A stretch of 64,000 bases of DNA. It comes from DATEMU01 sp964414585 (GTDB lineage: Bacteria > Planctomycetota > Phycisphaerae > UBA1845 > UTPLA1). The notes beneath the pieces are model-generated. The model was not told where the DNA came from. It searched no databases and saw nothing but the letters and a program-made list of their open reading frames with translations. Numbering within the stretch: position 1 is the first letter of the stretch; every line of letters begins with the position of its first letter. The stretch is taken from NCBI GenBank assembly GCA_964414585.1, contig CAYPXR010000025.1, forward strand, positions 1-64,000, given 5' to 3'. Both the position numbers and the translations under genes were made by a program. Below are positions 41,899 through 50,770 of the stretch, one piece after another.

Positions 41899-43176
41899 AT
41901 GCAAACCGCTTCGCCGCCGCTGGCCGCCCCGAGCGCGATGCCTTCACGTTCCAAATGGCGGATTCCGCGAATCGTCGGAATGGTGCTGACGATCGTCGGC
42001 GTTGTCATTTGTTCGATCCTTCTGCAAATGGGATCCGGCGGCGGCCCGGCGCTCGGCGCGAGTCTTTGCAAGCCTTCGCAAAGCGTCAACTGCGATTTCG
42101 TCCTCGCCAGCCGGTGGTCGCGGATTGGATCGCTGCCAGTATCGGCCCTGGGCCTGGCCTATTTCGCCGCGCTCGCGACTTGGCTTGCGTTTGTCGGGCT
42201 GCCCAACCGCGCGGGCCGTCATTGGCACATCATCCCGCTCGGCGTTGCGGCGCTGGGGTTGTGCGGATCGATCTATTTTGTGTACGTGATGGCGGTTCAC
42301 CTGCCGGTCTGGTGTCCGTGGTGCCTTGCCGCGCATGCCGTGAATGCGATGCTGTTTCTCACGCTGTTGACCGGCTGGCCGCGGATGACGGCGCCGGATG
42401 CGGCGCCGATCGCGCCTTATCCCACGGCATGGCGTGCGCTGGCCGTCGTGGCGGGTTGCGGCGGATTCATGATTCTCGTCATCGCAATCGTGGTCGCCGT
42501 CGGCGCGCAGATGACCGCCACCAGGATTCAAACCGAATTTCTCAAGGTCGCCAACAACGTCGACTATGTTGAGTGGCGCTGGAAACAGAGCGAGCGGCGG
42601 GAGATTCCCATCCGCGCCGATGATTTGTCGATCGGTCCCGCGGACGCCGCGAATACCGTCGTGGTCTTTGTGGATATTCAGTGCGCGAGCTGCGCGGGCT
42701 TTCACCGTTACACGGACCAACTTCTGAAGCGGCATTCCGACGTGCGGATCGTCTTCAAGAACTTTCCCATGTCCCGGGTCTGCAACGCCTACGTGAACGA
42801 AGCCTTTCACTATTTTGCCTGCGAGGCGGCTCATGCGATAATCGCCGCGCAAAGCGCCGGTTCGGTCCAACAGGCGTTGGCGTTTCAATCCCGCCTCTTC
42901 GAAAATGCCGCTCGGCTGGATGATCGCCCGTATGCCTCGCTGGCCAGGGCAGTTGGCCTCGATCCGGCGAAGTTCTCCACGGCACTGGCCGGTCCCTCGC
43001 CGGCCGCGCGCGTCGCGGAGGATATCGAGCTGGCGCATCGCCTCGGCGTTGAGGCCACGCCCGCCGTTTTTCTGAACGGCCGGAAGCTGTGGAACTGGCA
43101 CCTCTTGAATGACGAGGCTCGGCCGCAGGTGGATCTGAAGGCGACGGAACAGCTCTGGGACCGCTTGTTGAAATGA
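41899..43176 (+). CDS. VKOR-DsbA fusion, disulfide bond formation
   Basis: 425 residues (412 from the ATG at 41938). The N-terminal half is a four-helix vitamin K epoxide reductase domain: LCKPSQSVNCDFV (loop Cys pair), the Ser in GSLPVSALGLAYF, and the quinone-site motif CPWC (139-142). The C-terminal half is a DsbA/thioredoxin-fold domain with the redox motif CASC (262-265) and the cis-Pro string GVEATPAVF. The protein oxidises periplasmic thiols and passes electrons to a quinone. It lies immediately downstream of the secretin region. Confidence 0.92.
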   Translation: MQTASPPLAAPSAMPSRSKWRIPRIVGMVLTIVGVVICSILLQMGSGGGPALGASLCKPSQSVNCDFVLASRWSRIGSLPVSALGLAYFAALATWLAFVGLPNRAGRHWHIIPLGVAALGLCGSIYFVYVMAVHLPVWCPWCLAAHAVNAMLFLTLLTGWPRMTAPDAAPIAPYPTAWRALAVVAGCGGFMILVIAIVVAVGAQMTATRIQTEFLKVANNVDYVEWRWKQSERREIPIRADDLSIGPADAANTVVVFVDIQCASCAGFHRYTDQLLKRHSDVRIVFKNFPMSRVCNAYVNEAFHYFACEAAHAIIAAQSAGSVQQALAFQSRLFENAARLDDRPYASLARAVGLDPAKFSTALAGPSPAARVAEDIELAHRLGVEATPAVFLNGRKLWNWHLLNDEARPQVDLKATEQLWDRLLK

Positions 43177-43191
43177 CGGGCCCATTCGGGG

Positions 43192-44388
43192 TCAGGTTCG
43201 CAGGATTCGCTTTCGCAAGATCAAGACGAGTGCGGCATAGGCGATGATCGCCGCGAGCTGGGGGATCGTTCCGGCGACCAGGCGCTGCGGATGCCAGAGC
43301 GTTTCCGCGAAGAGGATCGCGCCGAGCGGCAGCCAGGCGATTCCTGTAACGCCAAGCCGGCAGGTCAGCGCGTCGAGCCCGTTGCCCGCCATGAGCAGGA
43401 CGGCCGGGAAGGCCAGCACGATAAGCCGCTGCGTATCCGTCGCAAAGATCATCTGCGCATAGACCATCACCACAAATGGCCACAACCTCCCGAGCAGTGT
43501 CAGGTTGCGCCGAATTGCCAGGAGGCTCAGCAGGCAGGGGGCGATCCCGAACGCCTCGGTCGTGCAGGCATGGAAGGCTGGCCAACCGAGATCGTGAAGA
43601 CGGCGGGCGGTGATGACTCTGGCTCGCTGGAGGTAGTCGTAGGAAAGAGCCACGTCGTCGGCGGCTCGGAGGTTTGCGGTGAGCGAAGCGACGTAGGTTT
43701 CGTCGGCATTCTGCGCGGGAATCGCGGTGCGGATGGAGAGCCACACGACCACGGCCGGCAGGCCGAGTGCCAGCCGGCGCGAGATGATCCCCGCCCTTTT
43801 TTGAGCGAGTGGCGCGAGCGTGGCATACAGCGGCGCGACGAAGAGGGCGCTTTCCTTCACGAGTACACCGAGACAGGTCAAGGCGATGAAAGCGAGCGGC
43901 CGACCGCGTTTGGCGCAGACGATGGCCCACGCGACCAGGGCCATGAGCAAACCGTCGGGGAGCCAGAAATCGAAAAGGGCGAATCGAGCCGCCCAGCCCA
44001 TCGCATAAAAGAGCAGGATCATGATGAGACCGGTCGAATGATCGAGCTGGAACGCTCGGGCCGCTGCGTACATGCCGACGCCGGCCGCACCGATGCCGAT
44101 GCAGGCGATCATCAGAAAACCGAGTGACCGGCTCACCGGCAACGCGCGCGCCAGCGCCGGCACGCCGATGCGCCAGCAGAACGGGGCAATGTGAAAAGCG
44201 GTCGGCCCGTACTCGGCCATGTAGATGTATTTGTGATGGTCGGCCGGCTCGGCGAAGCGCAGGTCGTCGGGCGTCAGGCGCGGCGTCGCGGCCGTCAAGA
44301 CGAATAAGCCGATGAGCGTCAGGACGGCGGCGGCGATCCACTCGTTCCTGGCGATGGGTCCGTCGATCGGAGTAGTTGTCGCGATCAC
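43192..44388 (-). CDS. Polytopic membrane protein, GT-C-like
   Basis: 398 residues from a GTG start one base after the stop of the phosphatase gene. About ten hydrophobic segments and an early loop with acidic residues (TPDDLRFAEPADH) resemble the catalytic loop of GT-C glycosyltransferases such as ArnT/PMT. No family signature is exact. Probably transfers or handles a lipid-linked sugar, based on neighbours. Confidence 0.6.
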   Translation of the reverse strand: MIATTTPIDGPIARNEWIAAAVLTLIGLFVLTAATPRLTPDDLRFAEPADHHKYIYMAEYGPTAFHIAPFCWRIGVPALARALPVSRSLGFLMIACIGIGAAGVGMYAAARAFQLDHSTGLIMILLFYAMGWAARFALFDFWLPDGLLMALVAWAIVCAKRGRPLAFIALTCLGVLVKESALFVAPLYATLAPLAQKRAGIISRRLALGLPAVVVWLSIRTAIPAQNADETYVASLTANLRAADDVALSYDYLQRARVITARRLHDLGWPAFHACTTEAFGIAPCLLSLLAIRRNLTLLGRLWPFVVMVYAQMIFATDTQRLIVLAFPAVLLMAGNGLDALTCRLGVTGIAWLPLGAILFAETLWHPQRLVAGTIPQLAAIIAYAALVLILRKRILRT

Positions 44389-44389
44389 G

Positions 44390-46000
44390 CTAATCCAGGT
44401 AGCCCAGATCGCCGAGTCGGCTGGCGACTTCCTGCATTTGGCGCTTGGTGAGGGTCGGTTCGAGTTCTTCGACCTTGCGCTCCTGCGGCGGTTCGTATTC
44501 GACGGACACCGGCCGCGCGAAGATTCGAGTCAGGACGCGGCCGTCCATATCCTTGGGGACGCGCTCGCCGAGACCGGCCAGAAGCGTCGGGGCGATGTCG
44601 GCGATGTGGGCGCGAATTTTTTTTCCGGCGGCGATCGTCGGGCCGTGGGCGACAAAGATGCCGTCGAGGCGGTGCGTGCCTTCCAGTCGATCCAGCGGCA
44701 CCCATCGGACCGGCTCTTTGCCGCGGATCTTTTTCACGACGGCCAGACCGTCCGACGGAGCGAGGAGCAGATCGGGCATCCACGGATAATCGAAGCGGCT
44801 GCACCCGTAGAGTTCTTCGGAAAGGAAGACGTCGGTGAAGACCTGCATCTTTTGTCCGTCGCGGTCGAGGCAATTCGCCGAAAGCAGTCGCTGGCGAATC
44901 TCGTCGCGGAGCGATTCATAATCGGACGGGTCGACGATGCCGTGGGGCTGGCGACCCTTGAGGTTGATGTAGAGGAAGCCGTAAATGCCGGCGTGCAGGA
45001 CACAGGCCCTCGTCTGTGACCAGTCGACGGCGAGGTCGTGATCGAGTTCGTTTAGTTGACCGGCGGGCGATCCGTTTTTGGACTTGGTCAGCCGTCGCCA
45101 CCAAACCGTGCCGCGCGTTTTGACCCGGGCGAGATTGTTTCTCAAGGAGAGATAGCCCCATTCCGAGAGCAGCAGATTGGGCTGGGCCTTGCCGTCGAGG
45201 CTGCCGTGGCCGTGATCGGACATGATCAGGACGGTCGCGCCGGCTTCGTCGGCGAGCGCCTTGAGCTTGCCGAGGACGATGTCCAACTTGGAGAAGCATT
45301 CCCGCGTGAGCCGCTCGCGATGGGGGCTGGAATCCCTGGTGCGGGGGTCGAGATAACGCCAGGCCTTGTGCTGGAGATTGACCACCAGCTTGAAGAGGAC
45401 CATCATGACGTCCCAGCCATACTTGCCGCCGCAGAAGCGGGCCAGCTCGTAACCGCGCTCGAAGCTCTGGCTGATGTATTCGAGGTTTTTCGCGAAAATC
45501 CTGTCGCCGCCGAGGGCCTTGCGCTCCCATTTTTTTTCGTGCGTGTAGTCGGGGTGCTTGGCGAGGATCTCGGCCTGAAGCTCCTTTGGATAGGTGAAGT
45601 CCTGACCGCTCGGCGTGTCGAAGCCGCTGATCATGAAGCCGTTGACCGGCTCCGGCGGAAACGTCATCGGGACGTTGATCGAACCGACGCGATATTCCTT
45701 GTCGCTGAGGATCTGCCAGATCGTCTTCTGGCTGATCTTCTGGTTATTGTTGAAAGTCAGGCGGTTGGTCGTGGGGTCGTAACGGAGAAAGTCGATGATG
45801 CCGTGCTTGCCCGGTCCCTTGCCGGTCATAAAGGTGGTCCATGCGGCGGGGGTGATCGGCGGCCGCGTGGATTCCAACACGCCGCTGGTCCCGCCCGCGA
45901 CGAGCGATGCGAGATTGGGCATGGCCCCATCGGCCATCAGGGGGCCGAGGACGTCGAAGGTCGCGCCGTCCAGACCGATCATGAGCACGCGGGAAAACAT
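44390..46000 (-). CDS. Alkaline-phosphatase-superfamily phosphodiesterase
   Basis: 536 residues from the ATG at 46000 (MFSRVLMIGLDGATFDVL); longer starts at 46066 or 46171 lack family support. Metal-site strings are LDGATFD, the nucleophile region TPAAWTTFMTGKGPGKHG (Thr), VLIMSDHGHGS and IFVAHGP. The family includes nucleotide pyrophosphatases and phosphoglycerol or phosphoethanolamine transferases. Set between two GT-C-like membrane proteins, it may act on glycolipid or glycan precursors. Confidence 0.82.
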   Translation of the reverse strand: MFSRVLMIGLDGATFDVLGPLMADGAMPNLASLVAGGTSGVLESTRPPITPAAWTTFMTGKGPGKHGIIDFLRYDPTTNRLTFNNNQKISQKTIWQILSDKEYRVGSINVPMTFPPEPVNGFMISGFDTPSGQDFTYPKELQAEILAKHPDYTHEKKWERKALGGDRIFAKNLEYISQSFERGYELARFCGGKYGWDVMMVLFKLVVNLQHKAWRYLDPRTRDSSPHRERLTRECFSKLDIVLGKLKALADEAGATVLIMSDHGHGSLDGKAQPNLLLSEWGYLSLRNNLARVKTRGTVWWRRLTKSKNGSPAGQLNELDHDLAVDWSQTRACVLHAGIYGFLYINLKGRQPHGIVDPSDYESLRDEIRQRLLSANCLDRDGQKMQVFTDVFLSEELYGCSRFDYPWMPDLLLAPSDGLAVVKKIRGKEPVRWVPLDRLEGTHRLDGIFVAHGPTIAAGKKIRAHIADIAPTLLAGLGERVPKDMDGRVLTRIFARPVSVEYEPPQERKVEELEPTLTKRQMQEVASRLGDLGYLD

Positions 46001-46189
46001 CGTGCCGTTGGCTTTGGATGGAATTCGACCGTGAGGAATCACGTGCAAGGAGCCTCGCTTGGCCATGGTGTGACACCCGCCGTGGCAAGTGCCTTTCGTC
46101 CTGGGTCGTGCCGCATGGAAGGCGGAGGCGACCGCGCCTTGAAGTCGGGAGTATGGTAGCCGCAAAGGCAAAAAACGTCAAAAACCCCT

Positions 46190-47788
46190 CTAATTTCCGC
46201 TCCACGGTGCTATTTTCTCGAAGAGGGTCAAATAGGGCTCCACGTGAAACGGCGCGGGTGAAGTGCGGTGAATCAGTCGGAATGACGGACTTGAGAGGAA
46301 TTCTTCCAGGCGGAGCCCATGGTCCGGCGAACCGGCGAATTGGCGTTCCCAGGCGAAAAGGGTTCCTGCGGGGGCTTGGACGATTTGCTCTCGGACGGTC
46401 GGGCGGTCGGGGGGCAATCGGCGGCCGGTGACGTAATCGAGCCAGACGTTGGCGGAGATGATCTCTCGATCGCCCAGGCCGTGATCGGCCAGCCAGCTCC
46501 TTGCGTCGTCGATGATGCTCGCTTCGGCGGGCCTTCGGACGGGATGACACAAGCCGTAAACCGCCAGGAAAACGAGCGCGGTCAATGCCACCGGCACGAG
46601 TCCGCGCGACCCGCGAATGTTCACGGCGGAGACGCTTAGGGCGGCGAACAGCGCCAGCGCGAGCGTGGACCAGCGGATTGCGGCGACAGCCTGATGCAGT
46701 TGCGGCAATTCGGCCAGGATATCCTTGTGTGCCTGATAGAGCGCAAGCTGCCGCTCCATCGCCACCCATAAGAGCACCATCGACGCGGCGGAAAGGAGCG
46801 CGGCGCGGCGCCGCCGATGAAGATCCTCACTCCACAATTTTTCCCAGCCCGCCAGTGCGGCAATGCCGATCAATGGGCTGATCGGCACAAGAAATCGCGC
46901 GTATCCGCCCGAATCGTAGAGGCCGAGTGCGCGAATCACCGTCTGCGTCGTGAAATAAGCGGCGATGATCGTGGCGACCATGGAACCGCCGCGCCGTCGC
47001 GCGAGTGCGACGAAGCCGGTCAGGGCCAGGACCGTGATGCCCGGTCCCCAGGCTTCCAGGGAACGGCAGAAGAACGAGAGCCATCCGCCGCGGCCATAGT
47101 GCGTCGACGGCGTCGGCTCGAAGAGTTTTTGAACGGGGGCGCTCATCCCGGCGAGCGGCGCGAGGAGATTGACCGCCAGTAGGGACCAGAGGATCGGCCA
47201 GAGCCGCCAAAGCGAAACGCGATTTTGCCAGGCGAAGGACATCCAGACCGGCAGAAAGATGATCGCTTCGTGCCGTGTGACGAAGGCGGGGGAGAGAATC
47301 GCCGCCGAGATGGACCATCGCCCCTTGAGTGCGAACATCATGGCGAGCGTCAGGTAGAACGCCATCGGCGTCTCGGTCAGCGTGGTCTGCGAGAGCTGAA
47401 AGAAGAGCGGTTGAAGGTAGACCAGCGGGACGACGAGCCATGCGCGGCGCAGGCCGATCGTTCGGGCGATCTCGTAGGCCGCGAGCGCCGCGCCGGCGGA
47501 GAGCGTCGCGGACAGGATTCGACAGGCGGTCCAACCGAGCCCGGCGGGGAGGAAGTAGAGCGCGGTGAAACCGGGTCGTCCCCAGTCGTTCAAAAGGTAT
47601 GACGGCCAGGTCCAGGCCCAGCGCGCGTAGAGGTAGTGGGTCAAGTCGTCGAATTGAACAATGCCCCGCGGGTCGCACAGCGCGAAGATGAGGGAGAACG
47701 CCAGGCCGACGGTCGCGAGGGCGATCGCCAGGGATCGTTCGTCGTGGATCGCGCGACTTGCGCCGATCCGGGTGTCAGCGGTTACCAT
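46190..47788 (-). CDS. GT-C-type glycosyltransferase-like membrane protein
   Basis: 532 residues from the ATG at 47788; an earlier start at 47848 would overlap the divergent gene's start. About 11 hydrophobic segments in the N-terminal 430 residues, with the early loop FDDLTHYLYARW at the position of the catalytic acidic motif of ArnT/PMT-type enzymes. A soluble C-terminal domain of about 130 residues follows. First gene of a likely three-gene operon. Confidence 0.7.
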   Translation of the reverse strand: MVTADTRIGASRAIHDERSLAIALATVGLAFSLIFALCDPRGIVQFDDLTHYLYARWAWTWPSYLLNDWGRPGFTALYFLPAGLGWTACRILSATLSAGAALAAYEIARTIGLRRAWLVVPLVYLQPLFFQLSQTTLTETPMAFYLTLAMMFALKGRWSISAAILSPAFVTRHEAIIFLPVWMSFAWQNRVSLWRLWPILWSLLAVNLLAPLAGMSAPVQKLFEPTPSTHYGRGGWLSFFCRSLEAWGPGITVLALTGFVALARRRGGSMVATIIAAYFTTQTVIRALGLYDSGGYARFLVPISPLIGIAALAGWEKLWSEDLHRRRRAALLSAASMVLLWVAMERQLALYQAHKDILAELPQLHQAVAAIRWSTLALALFAALSVSAVNIRGSRGLVPVALTALVFLAVYGLCHPVRRPAEASIIDDARSWLADHGLGDREIISANVWLDYVTGRRLPPDRPTVREQIVQAPAGTLFAWERQFAGSPDHGLRLEEFLSSPSFRLIHRTSPAPFHVEPYLTLFEKIAPWSGN

Positions 47789-47847
47789 GACATCATCTTC
47801 ATCGCACGCGGGCTTTCCGCAAAGTCCGCGTACGACGGAGGGCTGCA

Positions 47848-48792
47848 ATGTCGCTCGCCTTGATGGATATGGTCTGCATTCACTTCGACGGGGATCTACC
47901 GCGCCTTTGCAAGTGGGATGGATCGTCGCTTCGGCTTGGGTTCGTACGAACGGCCGTCTCGATCGTGAGCGTCAAAGAGGCCATCGAGCAGCTCAGCCCC
48001 CGTTCCGGATTTCGCGTGCGATATCGTGTTGATCCGGACGTGCCGGCTTCAGAGGAACTGTCAACGCAAATCGAATCGGCTGCACGCGAAGCAGGCTCGA
48101 AATGGGTTCGTCGCCTTTCAAACGATATTCACGCCGATCCCGGGTTTGCCGCCGTTCGACAAGCCGCCGATCAACATCGCTTGGGAGGGGTCATCGCCTT
48201 GGAGGGGCGCAAGTCTGCCTATCGATGCGCTGCACTCGATCATCGCGGCATAGTGCTGACGCATGTATGTATTGAAGACGCATCTCCTCTTGCGCTGGGA
48301 GAGAAGTTGCAGCAAGTTCGAAGTGAAGCAAATGCAATTGCAACCGGTGATTTTTCCTCGCTCGTTTGTTTTGGAAGTGCCGGCACTCCTCCCACAGCGG
48401 TGGCCATGGGCGACCGCTCCGGTTTTCGGCGGGTCCTGATTCCTGATTACTCGCCTTGCCTTTCGCTCGTTGGGATGCTGATCGTCAATCTCGCCATCGA
48501 TCTTCGATCCGAAGCGCCGCCCGGGCGGATTGACGAGCGAGGGCTTCGCGAGCGTTTTGCCCGACTGATGGACGAAGCCGCGCGGGAAGTTACGAAGGAA
48601 GGCTACGACATCGATGATACGGTGTGCGAGCGTTTTGTCGAAAGGCGGTCCACAGACGTTCGCGTCCCGTTCGAAGAGTATCTCCGAACGCCGTTCGAAG
48701 TCGGCGGCCTGCAACTTCGCGCGACGATCCACACCCCCAAGTTTTCATTGCCATCCACCGGAATGGCAAGATTGATTTCGATAATGAAGTAA
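47848..48792 (+). CDS. Orphan protein resembling the C-terminal part of HyuA/hydantoinase A
   Basis: 314 residues with a strong ribosome binding site (GGAGGG, six bases before ATG). The region LVCFGSAGTPPTAVAMGDRS followed by RRVLIPDYSP and EVTKEGYDIDDTVCERF matches the layout of the C-terminal end of HyuA (AFGGAGPLHA..., RVIVPPYPG, EG-x-D). Full HyuA proteins are 650-700 residues and hydrolyse hydantoins with ATP; here the ATPase N-terminal half is missing and replaced by about 150 residues with no recognised family. The match is by pattern only. No HyuB gene is nearby. More AT-rich than neighbours. Confidence 0.55.
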   Translation: MSLALMDMVCIHFDGDLPRLCKWDGSSLRLGFVRTAVSIVSVKEAIEQLSPRSGFRVRYRVDPDVPASEELSTQIESAAREAGSKWVRRLSNDIHADPGFAAVRQAADQHRLGGVIALEGRKSAYRCAALDHRGIVLTHVCIEDASPLALGEKLQQVRSEANAIATGDFSSLVCFGSAGTPPTAVAMGDRSGFRRVLIPDYSPCLSLVGMLIVNLAIDLRSEAPPGRIDERGLRERFARLMDEAAREVTKEGYDIDDTVCERFVERRSTDVRVPFEEYLRTPFEVGGLQLRATIHTPKFSLPSTGMARLISIMK

Positions 48793-48804
48793 ATCCAATG
48801 AAGG

Positions 48805-49881
48805 CTATTCGACGGGGAGTTGCGCCGACTGCGTGGTCGGGGCCAGATTCTCGGGTTGCGTTTCCATGCCGCCTTCGGCCGGCGGTTCCATGGCCCCCAG
48901 GGCGATCAGGCGCGACCGCGCTTCGGCCGCCCACGTCGTCGCGGCCCAGTCTTTTTCGACGAGCTTGTAGTAATAGGCCGCCGCGTCGATCTGCTTGACG
49001 CGCTCGTAATATTGAGCGATGCGGTAGTCCTTCTCGGCGCGCTGGTCGTTGATCCGCGCGAGGGTCTGCGGGACCTGCTGCGCGCCGGCGTCGTTGGGAT
49101 ACTTTTGCGTGAAGTCCTTCAGGTAGACCTCCGCCTCGAGCAGGTCGGCATCGTCGAACTCCACGCCGGGGAACCGCGCCAGGGCGGATTCGCCGGCGCG
49201 GAGCATCGCGAATTTCTGATAGCGACCGCGGGGGAATTCGCGCATCAGCCGCGCATAGGCCGTTTCGGCATCCTGGAAATTTCCGTTGATGTAGTGGTAA
49301 TCGGCCTTGAGCCGCAGAGCCTGTTCGGCGATCGGCGTCTCGCGGGCCCGCTCGTCGATGATGCGGTCGAGGATCGACAGGGCCTCTTCGTCGGCCGAGA
49401 GCCAGAAGATCTTCCAGACCTTCTGCTTCCGGCCTTTGAAGAGCACCATCTCGGCGATGATGAGTTCCTTGCGGAGGGCGCGTTCGGCGATCTCCGTGCC
49501 CGCCCAGCCGTCGAGCACTTCTTCCAGCCACTGGTGGGCCTTCATGAGGTCGCCGCCCTTGGGCTTGGCGTCCTCGGCGGAGACTTCGTTTTCCGCGGCG
49601 TAGAAAAGGGCCTCGGGCCGGTGGGTCGACTCGGGATAAGTCTTGAACCATTCATCGAAAGCCTTGCGGGCCTTTTTGTATTCGCACTGGGCGGAAAGGG
49701 AACGTGCCAATGCGAGATCGCCGTCCTCGGTGCCGGGGATCGGCGGGGCGATTTCGATCCACTCGCCCTTGGCGGCGTCGTATTCGAGGCGTTCGTGGTA
49801 GACGGGCTTGTCGTCGGAAGCCCGTGCCGCGGCCGATGCGGCGAGGAGGAGCAACAAGACTGGGAAACGTCCGTGCTTCAT
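48805..49881 (-). CDS. BamD/TPR-type outer-membrane assembly lipoprotein-like
   Basis: 358 residues. An N-terminal signal peptide ends ASAAARA without a lipobox Cys. At least five helical repeats of the BamD/YfiO type follow: KARKAFDEWFKTYPESTHRPEALF, DAETAYARLMREFPRGRYQKF and VYLKDFTQKYPNDAGA. BamD-type proteins take part in folding of outer-membrane proteins; related TPR proteins of Planctomycetes lack the lipid anchor. The tail carries PTTQSAQ, similar to linkers elsewhere in the window. Confidence 0.78.
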   Translation of the reverse strand: MKHGRFPVLLLLLAASAAARASDDKPVYHERLEYDAAKGEWIEIAPPIPGTEDGDLALARSLSAQCEYKKARKAFDEWFKTYPESTHRPEALFYAAENEVSAEDAKPKGGDLMKAHQWLEEVLDGWAGTEIAERALRKELIIAEMVLFKGRKQKVWKIFWLSADEEALSILDRIIDERARETPIAEQALRLKADYHYINGNFQDAETAYARLMREFPRGRYQKFAMLRAGESALARFPGVEFDDADLLEAEVYLKDFTQKYPNDAGAQQVPQTLARINDQRAEKDYRIAQYYERVKQIDAAAYYYKLVEKDWAATTWAAEARSRLIALGAMEPPAEGGMETQPENLAPTTQSAQLPVE

Positions 49882-50015
49882 GGGGGGCCGATTGTAACCA
49901 TGAAGTTGGAATGCGGAAGCCCCGTCGTGGCAGCCAAAGATCGTGGGATATGGGGCGTTACGGTCCTATGCCTGTTTGGGGTTTGAGACGATACAATATG
50001 ATCAGGTGACCAGCC

Positions 50016-50216
50016 ATGAGTAAGGTCTCTGAAATCGAAGCGGCCATCCAGCGGCTATCGGCGAACGATCTGGAAGCATTTCGCGCCTGGTTTGCGGAGT
50101 TCGACGGCGCCCAATGGGACCGGCAGATGGAGCAGGATGTCGCGTCAGGCCGGCTCGATGGGTTGGCAGACGAAGCCCTCCGGGATCTTGACGACGGTCG
50201 CTGCAGGGATCTGTGA
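50016..50216 (+). CDS. Antitoxin of a RelE/ParE-type pair
   Basis: 66 residues, acidic and helical, with AGGTGA before the ATG. It has the pattern IQRLSANDLEAFRAWFAEFD...WDRQMEQDVASGRLDGLADEAL known from short antitoxins paired with RelE/ParE toxins. The stop codon overlaps the toxin start (GTGA). A TACAAT at 49992-49997 may be its -10. Confidence 0.78.
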   Translation: MSKVSEIEAAIQRLSANDLEAFRAWFAEFDGAQWDRQMEQDVASGRLDGLADEALRDLDDGRCRDL

Positions 50217-50473
50217 CCCATCGCGCTTCTCAACGCTTTTGGACCTGCTACCTCGCTTTGCCGGCGGTCATCCGTGAAACGGCGGACCGATGTTACGACC
50301 TTCTCAAACGCGATCCTCGTCACCCCTCTTTACGACTTAAGAAGATAGGCCGCTTCTGGTCGGTTCGCGTTGGCCTGAATTACCGCGCTTTGGCGATCGA
50401 AAAGGGCACCGACCTGGTCTGGTTTTGGATCGGGTCGCACGCCGACTACGACAAGCTGCTTGGCCATCGGTAA
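50213..50473 (+). CDS. RelE/ParE-family toxin
   Basis: 86 residues from a GTG overlapping the antitoxin stop. The small alpha/beta fold has the family pattern LKRDPRHPSLRLKKIGRFWSVRVGLNYRAL with a basic surface and ends in GSHADYDKLL. RelE toxins cut mRNA at the ribosome, ParE toxins poison gyrase; the sequence alone does not decide. Confidence 0.8.
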   Translation: MTHRASQRFWTCYLALPAVIRETADRCYDLLKRDPRHPSLRLKKIGRFWSVRVGLNYRALAIEKGTDLVWFWIGSHADYDKLLGHR

Positions 50474-50770
50474 ATATCGTGCTTATGTGCCGGGGCCGGG
50501 GACCAGGCAAAGCGTACGCCGGCGGGAAGCCGGAAATTCCGTCAGATCGACGTAGACGAGTCGCAATTTGTGGATTATGCTTCTATCGGACTTGGTGGAC
50601 GGCGAGTGATGAATCGCGACGCTCCATTATTCTCTGATATTATTTATTGATCGTTTAGCTGCATTCATCATCATCCCTTCGTGATTTTCACCACCGGCGA
50701 CCGGGTCCTTCGTTGACGGGAGATTCCCCGTCGGTTCGAAGCGTTGGACCCTGGGGGTCGGAGTGTCGTC
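50474..50770. other. Gene-free stretch
   Basis: About 300 bases of lower-GC sequence between the toxin-antitoxin pair and the propeller protein. I see no gene or strong hairpin. It presumably holds the promoter of the propeller gene. Confidence 0.35.
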
